Source of the DNA: Streptomyces typhae
GTDB taxonomy: Bacteria > Actinomycetota > Actinomycetes > Streptomycetales > Streptomycetaceae
Length of the DNA: 64,000 nt
Reading direction: 5' to 3'
NCBI RefSeq assembly: GCF_009755605.1
Contig: NZ_WPNZ01000017.1
Location: 143,274 to 207,273 of the forward strand
Both the position numbers and the translations under genes were made by a program. This document shows, piece after piece, positions 23,289 through 31,483 of this stretch (the first letter of the stretch is position 1; each line of letters opens with the position of its first letter). The notes beneath the pieces were generated by a model. That model had not been told where the DNA came from, did not search any database, and saw only the letters and a program-made list of their open reading frames with translations.

Positions 23289-24370
23289 CTCGCGGTGCCG
23301 CGCCCCGCGGTGTCATGGGCGCGGAGACCGCGGTCGCGCTCCGGGGCGGCGGCCGTCTCGCGCGTGCGGGCGGCCGTCTCCCGCGTGCCGGCGTGCAGGA
23401 TCCGCAGCCCCAGGGACGTCGCCGAGTGCAGGACGTACTTGCCGTCGCGGCGGCTGGTCACCAGGCCGCCGTCCCGCAGGATGTCGAGCTGGTGGCTGGC
23501 GCTCGACAGCGCGAGGCCCACCGCGGTGGCGATCTCGGAGGTGGTCCGGCCACCGCCGCGCCCGACCACCTCCGCCAGCACCGCCGCCCGGGACCGGCCC
23601 AGCAACCGGGCGGTGCCGCCCTCGCTCGCGTGCGCGAGGATCAGCGGGCTTCTGGTCGCGGGGAAGACCAGCACCGGCGGCTGCTCCGCGTCGGCCGGCG
23701 CGGTCGGGCGGCGCCAGCAGAAGTACGAGGGGACCAGGAGCAGACCGCGCCCCTGGAGGTGCAGGTCGCGGTCGACGGGATAGTCGACTTCGAGGAGGGG
23801 GCTGTTCCAGTGGGCGAACGGGCGCAGTCCCTCCAGGAGGGCACGGGTGCCGCCGTCCAGCAGAGCACGGGTTCTGCGGCCGATGTCGTCCCGGACGACC
23901 GCGCGGACCTCGGTCCAGTGTGGTTCCAGCAGGGTCCTGAAGTAGTCGGCGAACGCGTCGGTCAGCAGGGTGAGTTCGGCCCCGCCGCCCGGCCCGCCCA
24001 GGGCCGCGGTCCAGCCGGGGAGCGCGCGGGACTCGGCCAGCCGGTCCAGGTCGCGGGTCAGATGCGGGCGCGGGGTGGCGCGCAGGAGGTCGAGTTCCTC
24101 GGGCAGGGCGGCCCCGGTCACCGGCGGGGTGAGGAAGTCCGGGATGTAGCCGAAGCTCGGGACCAGCGTTCCCAGGCGCCGAAGGGAGTCGCGCAGCGGC
24201 GCGTCGCGCCGGACTCTGTGCCGGGCCGAGCGCCGCCAGTGGCCGAATTCGAGCGGCCCCTGCCCGGTCTGCAGGCGACACAGGCTGCAGACGATTTCCC
24301 ACAGCGGATCGGGCTCCCGCGCCAGCCGGATGTTCTGCAGGTCGTCGGCGGTGAAGTGAATGCGAAGCAT
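23276..24370 (-). CDS. ArsR-family transcriptional regulator with DUF5937-like N-terminal domain
   Basis: A 364-aa protein starting at ATG 24370 (MLRIHFTADDLQNIRLA), preceded by GGAGGGGG. The frame is open 20 codons upstream, but the family begins at this Met. The long N-terminal domain (PDPLWEIVCSLCRLQ onward) resembles the DUF5937 sensor seen in actinobacterial ArsR-like regulators. The winged helix at about residues 265-330 includes TTSEIATAVGLALSSASHQL, LRDGGLVTSRRDGKYVL. The C-terminus has short TRETAA-type repeats. The neighbouring TetR gene is divergent. The target is unknown. Confidence 0.85.
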   Translation of the reverse strand: MLRIHFTADDLQNIRLAREPDPLWEIVCSLCRLQTGQGPLEFGHWRRSARHRVRRDAPLRDSLRRLGTLVPSFGYIPDFLTPPVTGAALPEELDLLRATPRPHLTRDLDRLAESRALPGWTAALGGPGGGAELTLLTDAFADYFRTLLEPHWTEVRAVVRDDIGRRTRALLDGGTRALLEGLRPFAHWNSPLLEVDYPVDRDLHLQGRGLLLVPSYFCWRRPTAPADAEQPPVLVFPATRSPLILAHASEGGTARLLGRSRAAVLAEVVGRGGGRTTSEIATAVGLALSSASHQLDILRDGGLVTSRRDGKYVLHSATSLGLRILHAGTRETAARTRETAAAPERDRGLRAHDTAGRGTASHKT

Positions 24371-24654
24371 GCCCCCTCCTTCGAAACCGCGCGAGCTGGG
24401 CGTCTGCCGGAAAGGACGAACCCCGGCCATGAGCGGTTGATTCCGCGGCCGGGCGCCCCCGGGCTGCCGCCGCCCGGCCGACGCCGGAAGGAGGACGGAC
24501 CTCCGAAACCCGCTCCCGCTCCCGCACTCCCCGGACCCGTCACCGTCCCCTCACCAGTCTGCGGGCGTGGGGCAGCGCAAGCGCGCCGCTCGACCAGCGT
24601 GTGCGGCCGCAGGGTGTGATCCTGCGGATGAACACTGCCGGATAGGGTCGGGCC

Positions 24655-25233
24655 ATGGCATCTCGCAGCACTCAGATCCTCGAAGCGGCAGCCCGGGTGA
24701 TCGCCCGGCGCGGGGTTCGTGGTCTGCGCGTGGAGGAACTGGCCGAAGAGGCAGGTGTCTCCACCGCACTGATCTACTACCACTTCAAGGACCGCACCGG
24801 AGTCCTGCGCAAGACGCTGGAGTTCATCAGTGACCGCGCCGAGCGCTACACGGCTCAGGCCGGCCGGAGTGCCGAACCGCTCGGCCCGCGGGAGGAACTG
24901 GAGCGGACGCTGCTGCTGGAGCTCCAGGACACGACCGAGGTCCGGGAGAACAGCAGCGCCTGGGGCGAGCTCCGGGCCAGCGCCGTCTTCGACGAGGTCC
25001 TGCGCGAGGACCTGGCGAAGGCCACCCTCGCGTGGGTCCAGGACGTGGCGGCCCTGCTGGGGCAGGTCCGGCCCATGGCCTCGGCGGCGGCTCTCGCGGC
25101 GTCCGCGGAGCGGCTCACCGCTCTCGTGGAGGGGCTGAGCATGCGCTGGCTCAGCGGCATGCTCCCGATCACCCACGCGCGGACCCTGATGAGCGAGGCC
25201 GTCGCGGCCGAGGTCGACCGGCTGGGCGGCTGA
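24655..25233 (+). CDS. TetR-family transcriptional regulator
   Basis: A 192-aa regulator. The N-terminal helix-turn-helix is RSTQILEAAARVIARRGVRG, then ELAEEAGVSTALIYYHFKDR, the classical TetR pattern. The ligand-binding C-terminal part ends with an ALVEGLSMRWLSGMLP helix. ATG 24655 lies in a 284-bp divergent region shared with the ArsR-type gene. No clear target gene is adjacent; the convergent exported deiminase-like gene is one candidate. Confidence 0.93.
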   Translation: MASRSTQILEAAARVIARRGVRGLRVEELAEEAGVSTALIYYHFKDRTGVLRKTLEFISDRAERYTAQAGRSAEPLGPREELERTLLLELQDTTEVRENSSAWGELRASAVFDEVLREDLAKATLAWVQDVAALLGQVRPMASAAALAASAERLTALVEGLSMRWLSGMLPITHARTLMSEAVAAEVDRLGG

Positions 25234-25313
25234 CCGCACGCACCGTCGCGAAGGACGAACCGGCAGCGGGCGAGGTCCCCCTCTAACACCGCGGCGCCGT
25301 CGGCCGGGCCGGG

Positions 25314-26489
25314 TCAGTCGGCGGGCTTGCCGGGCTCGTCGTGCGTGGAGCAGTGGATGCCGCCGCCACCGGAGGCGACGGTGTCGATCCGGACCGGCAC
25401 GATGTCACGCTTGGGGAAGTGCTCCCGCAGGATGCTCCGGGCGCGCTTGTCGGCCTTGCGGTCGCCGAACTCGGGCATGAACACGGAGTCGTTGGCGACG
25501 TAGAAGTTGGCGTAGGCCGACACGAAGTCGTCGCCCTCGCCGGTGATCTCGTACAGGTCGGGCTGAGGCAGATCGACGATCTCCAACGGCCGGCCCTTGG
25601 CGTCGGTCGCCTCGCTGAGCACGGCCTTGGCCTGGTCGGCCGCGCGCGACCAGGAGTCGGCGGCCGTGTCGGGGTGGGCCCGGTCCAGGAGTACCACGCC
25701 GGGCGCGGTGAACCGCACGAGGCTGTCCACGTGCGCGTCGGTGATGTCCTGCCCGCGCACGCCCTTCAGCCAGATCACCTTCTGGACGCCGAGGGTCTGC
25801 TCGAGCTCGTCCTCGATCTGCTGCCGGCTCCTGCCGGGGTTGCGGTTGTCGTTGACGATCGAGCTCTCGGTGACGAGGAGGGTGCCCTCGCCGTCGGTCT
25901 CGAAGGAGCCGCCCTCGGCGACCAGCGGCGCCTTGCGGCGGGGCAGGTCGTACGCGGCGAGGAGGGCGGCACCCACCTTGGCGTCGTTGGCGTGGGCCTG
26001 CTTGTCGCCCCACCCGTTGAAGTTGAAGTCGACGCCGGTGACTTTCCCGTCCTGCTCCACGAACACCGGCACGGTGTCGCGGGCCCACAGGTCGTCGACG
26101 GCCAGCGGGATGACCTCGACCCCGCGCCCGCACGCCTTCTGGGCGGCCTTCAGATGCTCGGGCCTCGCCATCATCACGACGTACTCGTACTCGCCGATGG
26201 CGCGGGCGATACGGGCGATGTCCTCGCGTACGTGGGGGAGGTCCTCCGCCCACACCGATTCCAGGGCGGGCCACGACATGAAGGTACGCGAGTGGCTCTC
26301 CCACTCGGCCCCCATGCGCAGCCCCTTCGCTGCCGTGTCCGGCCCGTCCGGTTCGCTCGCGGACTTCACCGCTTCGTCGGCGGGCCCGCAGGCCGAGGCG
26401 CCGAGGAGGACGGCACCGAGCCTGGCACCGAGTCCGGTGAGCGTGCGCAGGGCCATGCGGCGGGCGGGGGGAAGGGGGAGAGGAGGCAC
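25314..26489 (-). CDS. Exported agmatine deiminase / peptidylarginine deiminase-like protein
   Basis: A 391-aa protein of the agmatine-deiminase (PAD_porph) family, which hydrolyses guanidino groups such as agmatine to N-carbamoylputrescine. Active-site residues are visible: DLWARDTVPVF, AEGGSFETDGEGTLL, DAHVDSLVRF and the nucleophilic Cys380 in GGGGIHCSTHDEP. GTG 26489 is chosen as start because it gives a signal sequence (ARRMALRTLTGLGARLGAVL) ending at GASACGP, a loose lipobox. An exported location is unusual for this enzyme class. The frame is open further upstream without support. Confidence 0.87.
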   Translation of the reverse strand: MPPLPLPPARRMALRTLTGLGARLGAVLLGASACGPADEAVKSASEPDGPDTAAKGLRMGAEWESHSRTFMSWPALESVWAEDLPHVREDIARIARAIGEYEYVVMMARPEHLKAAQKACGRGVEVIPLAVDDLWARDTVPVFVEQDGKVTGVDFNFNGWGDKQAHANDAKVGAALLAAYDLPRRKAPLVAEGGSFETDGEGTLLVTESSIVNDNRNPGRSRQQIEDELEQTLGVQKVIWLKGVRGQDITDAHVDSLVRFTAPGVVLLDRAHPDTAADSWSRAADQAKAVLSEATDAKGRPLEIVDLPQPDLYEITGEGDDFVSAYANFYVANDSVFMPEFGDRKADKRARSILREHFPKRDIVPVRIDTVASGGGGIHCSTHDEPGKPAD

Positions 26490-26572
26490 GGTGAGCTCCG
26501 TTGATCGTGGTGGGGGCAAGTTATCCGTCGGCAGGGCGGGCTGCACGGCGAGCGTGAGGGCGCGGCGCGGGC

Positions 26573-26997
26573 GGATCCGGCATCTGCGGTTCGGACCTGC
26601 ACATGTACGAGGGCCGCACATCGTTCGAGTCCGGCCGCACGCTGGGACACGAGAATATGGGCCAGGTCGTGGAGGTCGGCCCGGCCGTGAGCAAGGTGCA
26701 GGTCGGCGAGTACGTGGTTCTGCCCTTCGACACTCGCCTGCGGTTTCTGCGAGCAGTGCGAGCGCGGGCCGACCAACTACTGCCCGACCACGCAGCCCGA
26801 GGCGGCCCTCGCGGGAGCCGCTCACGGATTCGCGGACATGAGCCCGGCCAGGCGCCGGTGAAGAGGTACAACCGGGCGCTGCGGGACCTGATCGCCGCTG
26901 GGAAGGCGAAGCCGGGCTTCATCGTCCCCCACGAGCTCAGCCTGGACGAGGCCTCCAACGCCTACGAGCACTTCGACGCCCGTGACGAGGGCCAGCC
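26573..26997 (+). pseudogene. Decayed zinc-dependent alcohol/formaldehyde dehydrogenase
   Basis: Three collinear pieces of one dehydrogenase are visible in different frames. GSGICGSDLHMYEGRT then TLGHENMGQVVEVGPAVSKV are the catalytic-zinc region. After a frame change near 26733, ACGFCEQCERGPTNYC is the structural-zinc loop. After a large internal deletion, APVKRYNRALRDLIAAGKAK and DEASNAYEHFDARDEG form the C-terminus. The order and motifs match glutathione-independent formaldehyde dehydrogenase-type medium-chain dehydrogenases. The start, the Rossmann domain and the final residues are missing, so it is non-functional. Confidence 0.85.
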
Positions 26998-27345
26998 ATT
27001 GGGCAGTGGGAGGTGTTCGTGCAGCGTGCCGCCGTACGTCGCCGTCGACGCTGCGCCCCGTCACCGCCCAGGCGGCGCTGGCCGGCAGGCAGTCGGTGAG
27101 GCCGCCGGCGGTGTTGAAGCGCCTGGATGCACGCATCATCGCCCCATCGGGATCCGCTTGCTGGCGGAGGCGCAGCCGTTGCGGGGCCTCTCGGTGCCCA
27201 GCCGTGCGGACTCCGCGACGATCCCGGTGCGCTTCGTTCAGCACGAGGACTGTCGCAGAGCCAGGAGGACGGGAGTTGGCCGGTCGGCGGACCGCGGGCC
27301 CCGCCCGGCCGGAGGCTGCTCCAGTGGCTTCCGGCCAAATTACTT

Positions 27346-27357
27346 TGGTCCAGACCA
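27346..27357. promoter_or_regulatory. DasR-like operator (dre site)
   Basis: TGGTCCAGACCA is a perfect TGGTC/GACCA inverted repeat that matches the core of the DasR responsive element (TGGTCTAGACCA) and the TGGTCCAGACC boxes of Streptomyces chitinase promoters. It lies about 100 bp upstream of the small secreted protein gene. DasR is the GntR-family N-acetylglucosamine-responsive regulator. Binding is inferred from the match only. Confidence 0.6.
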
Positions 27358-27455
27358 TTGCTCTCGGATCCGGCTGTGCAGGAAGCTGCTCCCCACGCAC
27401 CGGATCATCACGACCGGAGCGCTCGCCACCGAAGAGGGAAGGCAGCGATACACCC

Positions 27456-27677
27456 ATGCGCAAAACGATTTCAGCCCTGAGCCTGTCCGGCCTGCTGGCC
27501 GCAGCCGCCCTGCTGCTTGCCCCGTCCGCCCAGGCCGCCGGTTATACCTATGTCGGTATGTACCCGAGCGCCGCCGCCTGCGACACAGCAGGCAAGGCTT
27601 ATGTGGCCAACGGCCAGGCGGTCAGCTACTTCTGTGACGTCACGCCCACCACCGCCCGCCTGTCCATCTGGACCTGA
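27456..27677 (+). CDS. Small secreted protein, 73 aa
   Basis: ATG 27456 with GAGGGAAGG upstream. A clear Sec signal peptide (MRKTISALSLSGLLAAAALL, cleavage probably after AQA near residue 27) leaves a mature peptide of about 46 residues. It contains two cysteines, in SAAACDTAG and SYFCDVTP, that could form one disulfide. Tyr/Gly-rich GYTYVGMYPS starts the mature part. The family is not recognised. The DasR-like site 99 bp upstream suggests control by amino-sugar availability. The 450 bp between the dehydrogenase remnant and this gene hold no gene I can support. Confidence 0.75.
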   Translation: MRKTISALSLSGLLAAAALLLAPSAQAAGYTYVGMYPSAAACDTAGKAYVANGQAVSYFCDVTPTTARLSIWT

Positions 27678-27910
27678 CCGGCCGCACCACCGCAGCACCG
27701 ACACACCCGGCGCTGAACCGGCCCGGCGGCAGCCCGGCCTCTGTGGGTACGCGGATACCTGGATCATCGCAGCCCCGCAGCGGCAGGCCGGCTCGAGGTA
27801 TTCCACCGCACCGAGGGGCAGGCCGCCCCGGGCCGCCCCGGGCGCACCGTGCACTCGGGGCGGCCTGCGCGATTCACCGGGCAGAGCCGGTCAGAGCCGA
27901 TCAGGGCTGA

Positions 27911-28093
27911 TTAGATCGGCTCTGGGCGGCCCCCGCCGAAGACGACGCGGCACAGGAAGGTGATGTCGAGGTACTGGGCCTGATCGCCGTTGTCGCACAC
28001 CATCGGCGGGAGGGTGTGCACGCTGGTGATCCGCTCGGGGGTGACCACGACACCGGCCTCCTCGTACACCTCGCGGGCGACGGCGGTGGCCGG
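27911..28093 (-). pseudogene. Nudix hydrolase, C-terminal fragment
   Basis: Read leftwards, the frame contains TAVAREVYEEAGVVVTPERI, the second half of a Nudix box (REVxEExG). YLDITFLCRVVFGGGRPEPI and a stop at 27911 follow. The Gly-Gly and first Glu of the box and the whole N-terminal half are missing. The homology breaks at about 28093, where unrelated sequence begins. It is a truncated gene, not a start-to-stop Nudix protein. Confidence 0.75.
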
Positions 28094-28292
28094 CTGACAC
28101 CGTGCTCGACTCGCCCGAACAGGTGCTGGACCTGTTGCCGGGCGCTCGACCGCGGTGATCGTGTGCGGCCGGCGGCCCCGGCCTGCCTGGCCCTGGCGGC
28201 GCAGAGAGGCCGGGTGCATGGTTCCAGCGGGCGGTTTGAGGTGTGAGCTGGGGTTGTGTCGTGTGTGCTGAGTGGGGGGCGGGCTCGTTGGA

Positions 28293-28505
28293 AGGGTCGG
28301 CGGGTGCCGTGGCGGGCGGGAGGGGCCGCAGCCGACGAGTGTGGCGCGTCCGGCGAGTTGAGCGCCCCGTGTCCCGCTGAAAAGGGGGGTATCGGTGACG
28401 TTGACGCCGACGTGGACGAAGGTGGCGCCCAGGCGTTCGGTGAGGTCTTTGAGCAGGTCGGCAGCTTGGGTGTCGGTGGTGGTGGTGCGGGGGCCATGGG
28501 ACCGA
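28293..28505 (-). pseudogene. Fragment of a TniB/AAA-type transposition NTP-binding protein
   Basis: Read leftwards, AADLLKDLTERLGATFVHVG, then VNVTDTPLFSGTRGAQLAGR matches the internal part of TniB-like ATP/GTP-binding helper proteins of actinobacterial transposons (ATFVYAGVN...LFxGxRGAQxAGR). No start, no Walker motifs and no C-terminus are left. It lies in the same open frame as the Nudix fragment, but that is chance. The sequence between the two fragments (28094-28292) and up to 28700 holds nothing else I can name. Confidence 0.55.
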
Positions 28506-28731
28506 ACGCACCTGGGCGGGCTGCGGCAACTGCCCGCGGGCGAGGCCCGGACCGAAGAGATCCGCGAGAGATCCGCAAGAACACCGCTGCTGCGAAGCCT
28601 GCATGGCCGACGCCTGCCCAGCCCGCATGGCCGACGCCTCGCCGCCAGCAGGAACGCACGGAAGATCGGTGATCGTGCAAGCTCGTCGGCCCGCAGGGAC
28701 AACGTCGACGCTCAGGGCCGGCCCTTGCCGC

Positions 28732-28786
28732 CCGCAGCTCAGACGTCCCGACGCCTGAAGCAGGCGTCGGGACGTCTGAGCTGCGG
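28732..28786 (-). terminator. Long perfect hairpin, terminator of small secreted protein gene
   Basis: A perfect 26-bp inverted repeat with only a 3-nt loop (AAG). Arms start CCGCAGCTCAGACGTCCCGA and end at 28757 and 28761-28786. It begins 5 nt past the stop of the leftward secreted-protein gene and is the obvious terminator for it. The exceptional length and perfection are discussed as a finding. Confidence 0.85.
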
Positions 28787-28791
28787 CCTGG

Positions 28792-28956
28792 TCAGTCCAG
28801 GACCATGTCGCCGAATGCCGCGACGTTGGTCTCGTGGTGGATGACGTTGGTGTCGTCCCCGTCATCGGCGGGCTGTGCGGAGGCGGCGGCAGCTCCTCCG
28901 AGAAGAGCGAGTGAGGCGATCAGAACGGTCGCAGCGACGCGAGGCAGTACGGACAT
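28792..28956 (-). CDS. Small secreted protein, 54 aa
   Basis: Read leftwards from ATG 28956 behind GGAAAGG. The signal peptide MSVLPRVAATVLIASLALLG with AAAASAQ processing gives a mature peptide of only about 25 residues. That peptide is acidic and histidine-containing (ADDGDDTNVIHHETNVAAFG), with no cysteine. The frame stays open 41 codons upstream, but the signal peptide and ribosome site fix this start. The family is unknown. It has its own strong terminator, which supports its being expressed. Confidence 0.75.
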   Translation of the reverse strand: MSVLPRVAATVLIASLALLGGAAAASAQPADDGDDTNVIHHETNVAAFGDMVLD

Positions 28957-29122
28957 GAGTGTTGTGCCTTTCCTGGCGGGAGATTTCTCACCACCGTGTG
29001 CGTCCACCGTCGGTGCGGCCACTTCACGAGGGCCGATAGAGGGGCGCGATCCCCGACGAGAACGTCGAGGACGGCACACCGCGAGCTGTCCACAACCGGG
29101 TCTGGCTCTGTCGCCGAGGTGG

Positions 29123-29145
29123 GGCTCTGGTCCACTTCGTGTGGT
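29123..29145 (+). repeat. ISL3 left terminal inverted repeat
   Basis: A 23-bp end beginning GGCTCTGGTCCACTTCG. Its partner at the right end differs by one base. The target duplication CGAGGTGG lies immediately left, at 29115-29122. Confidence 0.92.
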
Positions 29146-29149
29146 GCGA

Positions 29150-29569
29150 TTACTGCTCGCTATCGAGCGGTCCCAGGGCCTCCGTGATCTGTTGGACTTC
29201 GTGGCGCCACTGAGCGGCGTCGGTACTGTCCACCCAGCCGGTCAGCATTCCCGATCCGTCTTGGAGTACACGCTGCAGAGCGAGCGCGGCTGACGTGTGG
29301 AGAGCCAACGGGAGTTGAGGCAGCGGCTCTCTGGGTCCGTCATCAGGGTCGATAACAATCGCGCTGCCCGGGATTGTGCTGGCTACGAGGGCCGCGGCGG
29401 CCACCGCTTCGGCGCCGTCGCCGCCATCCACGCGTGCTCCGGAATCTGTGATTCGCTGGAATGCTCGCTCGAGCACTTCGGTGGCCTGCTGAGGAGTCAG
29501 TCCCTCGAGTTCATCGACGAAGTCGGCAGCAAGATCGCTGTCGAATGGGCCTGTTCCCCACGTTCCCAT
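29150..29569 (-). CDS. DUF4259 domain protein, passenger of the ISL3 element
   Basis: A 139-aa protein read from ATG 29569. It begins MGTWGTGPFDSDLAADFVDE, the hallmark of DUF4259, and continues as a small helical domain with QITEALGPL near the end. The function of the family is not established. The gene lies inside the IS, between the transposase stop (29632) and the left inverted repeat, and ends only 5 bp from that repeat. It therefore moves with the element. The ATG is preceded by GGAGCC. Confidence 0.85.
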   Translation of the reverse strand: MGTWGTGPFDSDLAADFVDELEGLTPQQATEVLERAFQRITDSGARVDGGDGAEAVAAAALVASTIPGSAIVIDPDDGPREPLPQLPLALHTSAALALQRVLQDGSGMLTGWVDSTDAAQWRHEVQQITEALGPLDSEQ

Positions 29570-29631
29570 GCACGGCTCCTGGTATCGCTCTCGCGGACGA
29601 AGCCAGCATTCCAGCAGCCACTGACAAACGT

Positions 29632-31226
29632 TCACGTGGCCAGGAGGACTCGTTTGCGAAGCAAGGTGAATCCTGCGCGGCCGAACATCTGGCGCTTGAG
29701 CATTTTGATTCGGTTGACATGGCCCTCCACGACGCCGGAGTTCCAAGGGTCAGGCCGGCGGTGACGGCGTCGAGGTCGCGTAGGAGGCGCTGAGCGAAGC
29801 GGCGGAGGCTGGGCAGTTCGGTGGCAGCGCTGACTGCTTCGATCCATTCGGGGAGTCGGTCGCCTTGCAGGTCGGTGAGCATGTGGGCGAAGGAGCGCAC
29901 GTACGCAGCGAGTGCTGTCCATTCGGGGCAGTGGACCAAGACGGCTTTGAGCTGGACCTGGTCGCGTTCGGGTAGAGCGTCGGGGTGCGTGAGGATCCAG
30001 CGCGTTACGGCGCGGGCCGACGGCGGGCGGGGCCCGACCGGTTGGGGCTTGCCGCGAAGCGTCCTGCTGACGTAGTTGCGGACGCTGGCGTATCCGCGTG
30101 GATAGCCCTGTTCCTTGATCTCCTCCCACAGTTTCCAGTCGTTGGTGCAGTCTTCTTGCCAGCGCTGGTCGAGGTAGGACTTGTAGTCGTCGAGCCTGGG
30201 CACACGGTTTTGCCACTGGCCGGTGAACATCTCCTCTGGGGTGGTGGCACCGGAGAAGAGCAAGATCGTGTTGTGGGTCATGCCGAACTGCCGGGCAACG
30301 GACCGCTTGCTGTGACCGGCGGCGAGGAGAGCGTGGATGGTGGCGTGCATGGCGCGGGTGCGTTCGGCGAACCGGTGCCCTGTCGGCCAGGGCGACGACG
30401 CAGTCGGCTCCGCCGCTTCCTGCCGTTCCTCGGACCGCTTCGGCATGGGACGCAAGGATCCGCGGTGCCGGTAGACGCATTTCTCGGCGGCTTCTCCCAG
30501 GTTGTGCCAAAGGTGCCACCGGTCGGCGACTTGGAGAGCCTGCGGGGCCCCGCGGGTGGCGCCGTCGGCGAAGAAGGGGGCGCGGTCGCGGCAGACGACC
30601 TCGATGCCAGGTCGCTCGGCGAGCCAGGCCGCGAGCGTGTCCGCCTCCCGGTCGGGCGGGAGGTCGATAGGGCGACGCGTTTCGATGTCGACGAGCACAG
30701 TTCCGTAGATCCGTCCTTTGCGCTGGGCGTATTCGTCGACCCCGACCACGCGGGGCGTGGCAGTGGGCGGATCCGGGAGCGAAGCGGCCATCCTCAGCAG
30801 GGTGTTCTGGCTGACCGGAGCCCCGAAGAGGTCCGCCATGCGAGCCCCGGCCCGGCCCGCGAGCGCGAGGCCGATCGAAACGAGCGTCGATCGCAGCCCT
30901 TCCGTCCGCGGGCCGAATTGGCGGGTGAGCCCTGGCACCTGCTCGGTGAAGGTCCTGCGCGGACAGGGGCCTGCCGTGCAGACGAACCGGCGCACCCTCA
31001 AGGTCAACACGACGGCCTTGCCAGCTGTCGGCAGATCGGGGGGAAACCGCAGATAGGAGCCGTGTAGTCGCTCCGACAAGTACCCGCAGCCCGGGTAGAT
31101 CGCCTGCCGGACGGTGCTCAGGGCCTCGATCCGGACGACCATGTCGGTCGCCTCGACCGACTCCACCATCACGTTCTCCGACAAGGAGAACAGCAACTCA
31201 TTGAGCTTCGGACGTGCTTCGTTCAC
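29632..31226 (-). pseudogene. ISL3-family transposase, frameshifted
   Basis: Read leftwards from GTG 31226 (VNEARPKLNELLFSLSE). The N-terminal zinc knuckle is degenerate (YPGCGYLS, with Tyr where Cys is usual). The DDE core is visible: RVVGVDEYAQRKG (first Asp), VVCRDRAPFF (second Asp) and VADRWHLWHNL. Near 29745 the frame breaks: the main frame reads GLTLGTPASW, while the neighbouring frame continues the true end PWNSGVVEGHVNRIKMLKRQ up to a stop at 29632. The third catalytic residue, Glu in VVEGHVN, lies after the shift. The protein made would lack it, unless programmed frameshifting restores it. Confidence 0.88.
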
Positions 31227-31323
31227 GGCGCAGCACTGTCGGCCACACCGCACACCGGCCGGGCGATTTTCGGGCTATCTCATCCAGCCTCACGAGAAGA
31301 TCGGCGGTTACGCTGCGTACGCG

Positions 31324-31346
31324 ACCACACGAAGTGGACCAGGGCC
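31324..31346 (-). repeat. ISL3 right terminal inverted repeat
   Basis: A 23-bp end which, read leftwards, begins GGCCCTGGTCCACTTCG. The second target copy CGAGGTGG lies immediately right, at 31347-31354. Confidence 0.92.
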
Positions 31347-31483
31347 CGAGGTGGGGAGTCGTTTCGACGTGACTGGACTGGGGGAGTCACCTCCAGACCG
31401 GGTTCGCCGCGGCCATCGCCACAACGGGCCAGGGCATGTCCGGATCAACGATCAGGCGGTCGCAAGAAGTCGCAAGAAGCAGG

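Larger units (their letters stand above)
29123..31346 (-). mobile_element. ISL3-family insertion sequence with passenger gene
   Basis: A 2224-bp element bounded by 23-bp terminal inverted repeats (one starts GGCTCTGGTCC, the other GGCCCTGGTCC; 22 of 23 positions agree). It is flanked by a perfect 8-bp direct repeat CGAGGTGG at 29115-29122 and 31347-31354. An 8-bp duplication and GGC-starting ends are the ISL3 norm. It carries a leftward transposase gene and, between the transposase and the left end, a DUF4259 gene. The transposase is frameshifted, so the element is probably immobile now, although the intact duplication says it inserted as a unit. Confidence 0.92.

Noticed and set aside
27911..28702. 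One 263-aa fusion of TniB-like and Nudix parts
   Set aside because: Both parts are truncated, joined by low-complexity sequence, with no start signal; chance continuity of one frame is the simpler reading.
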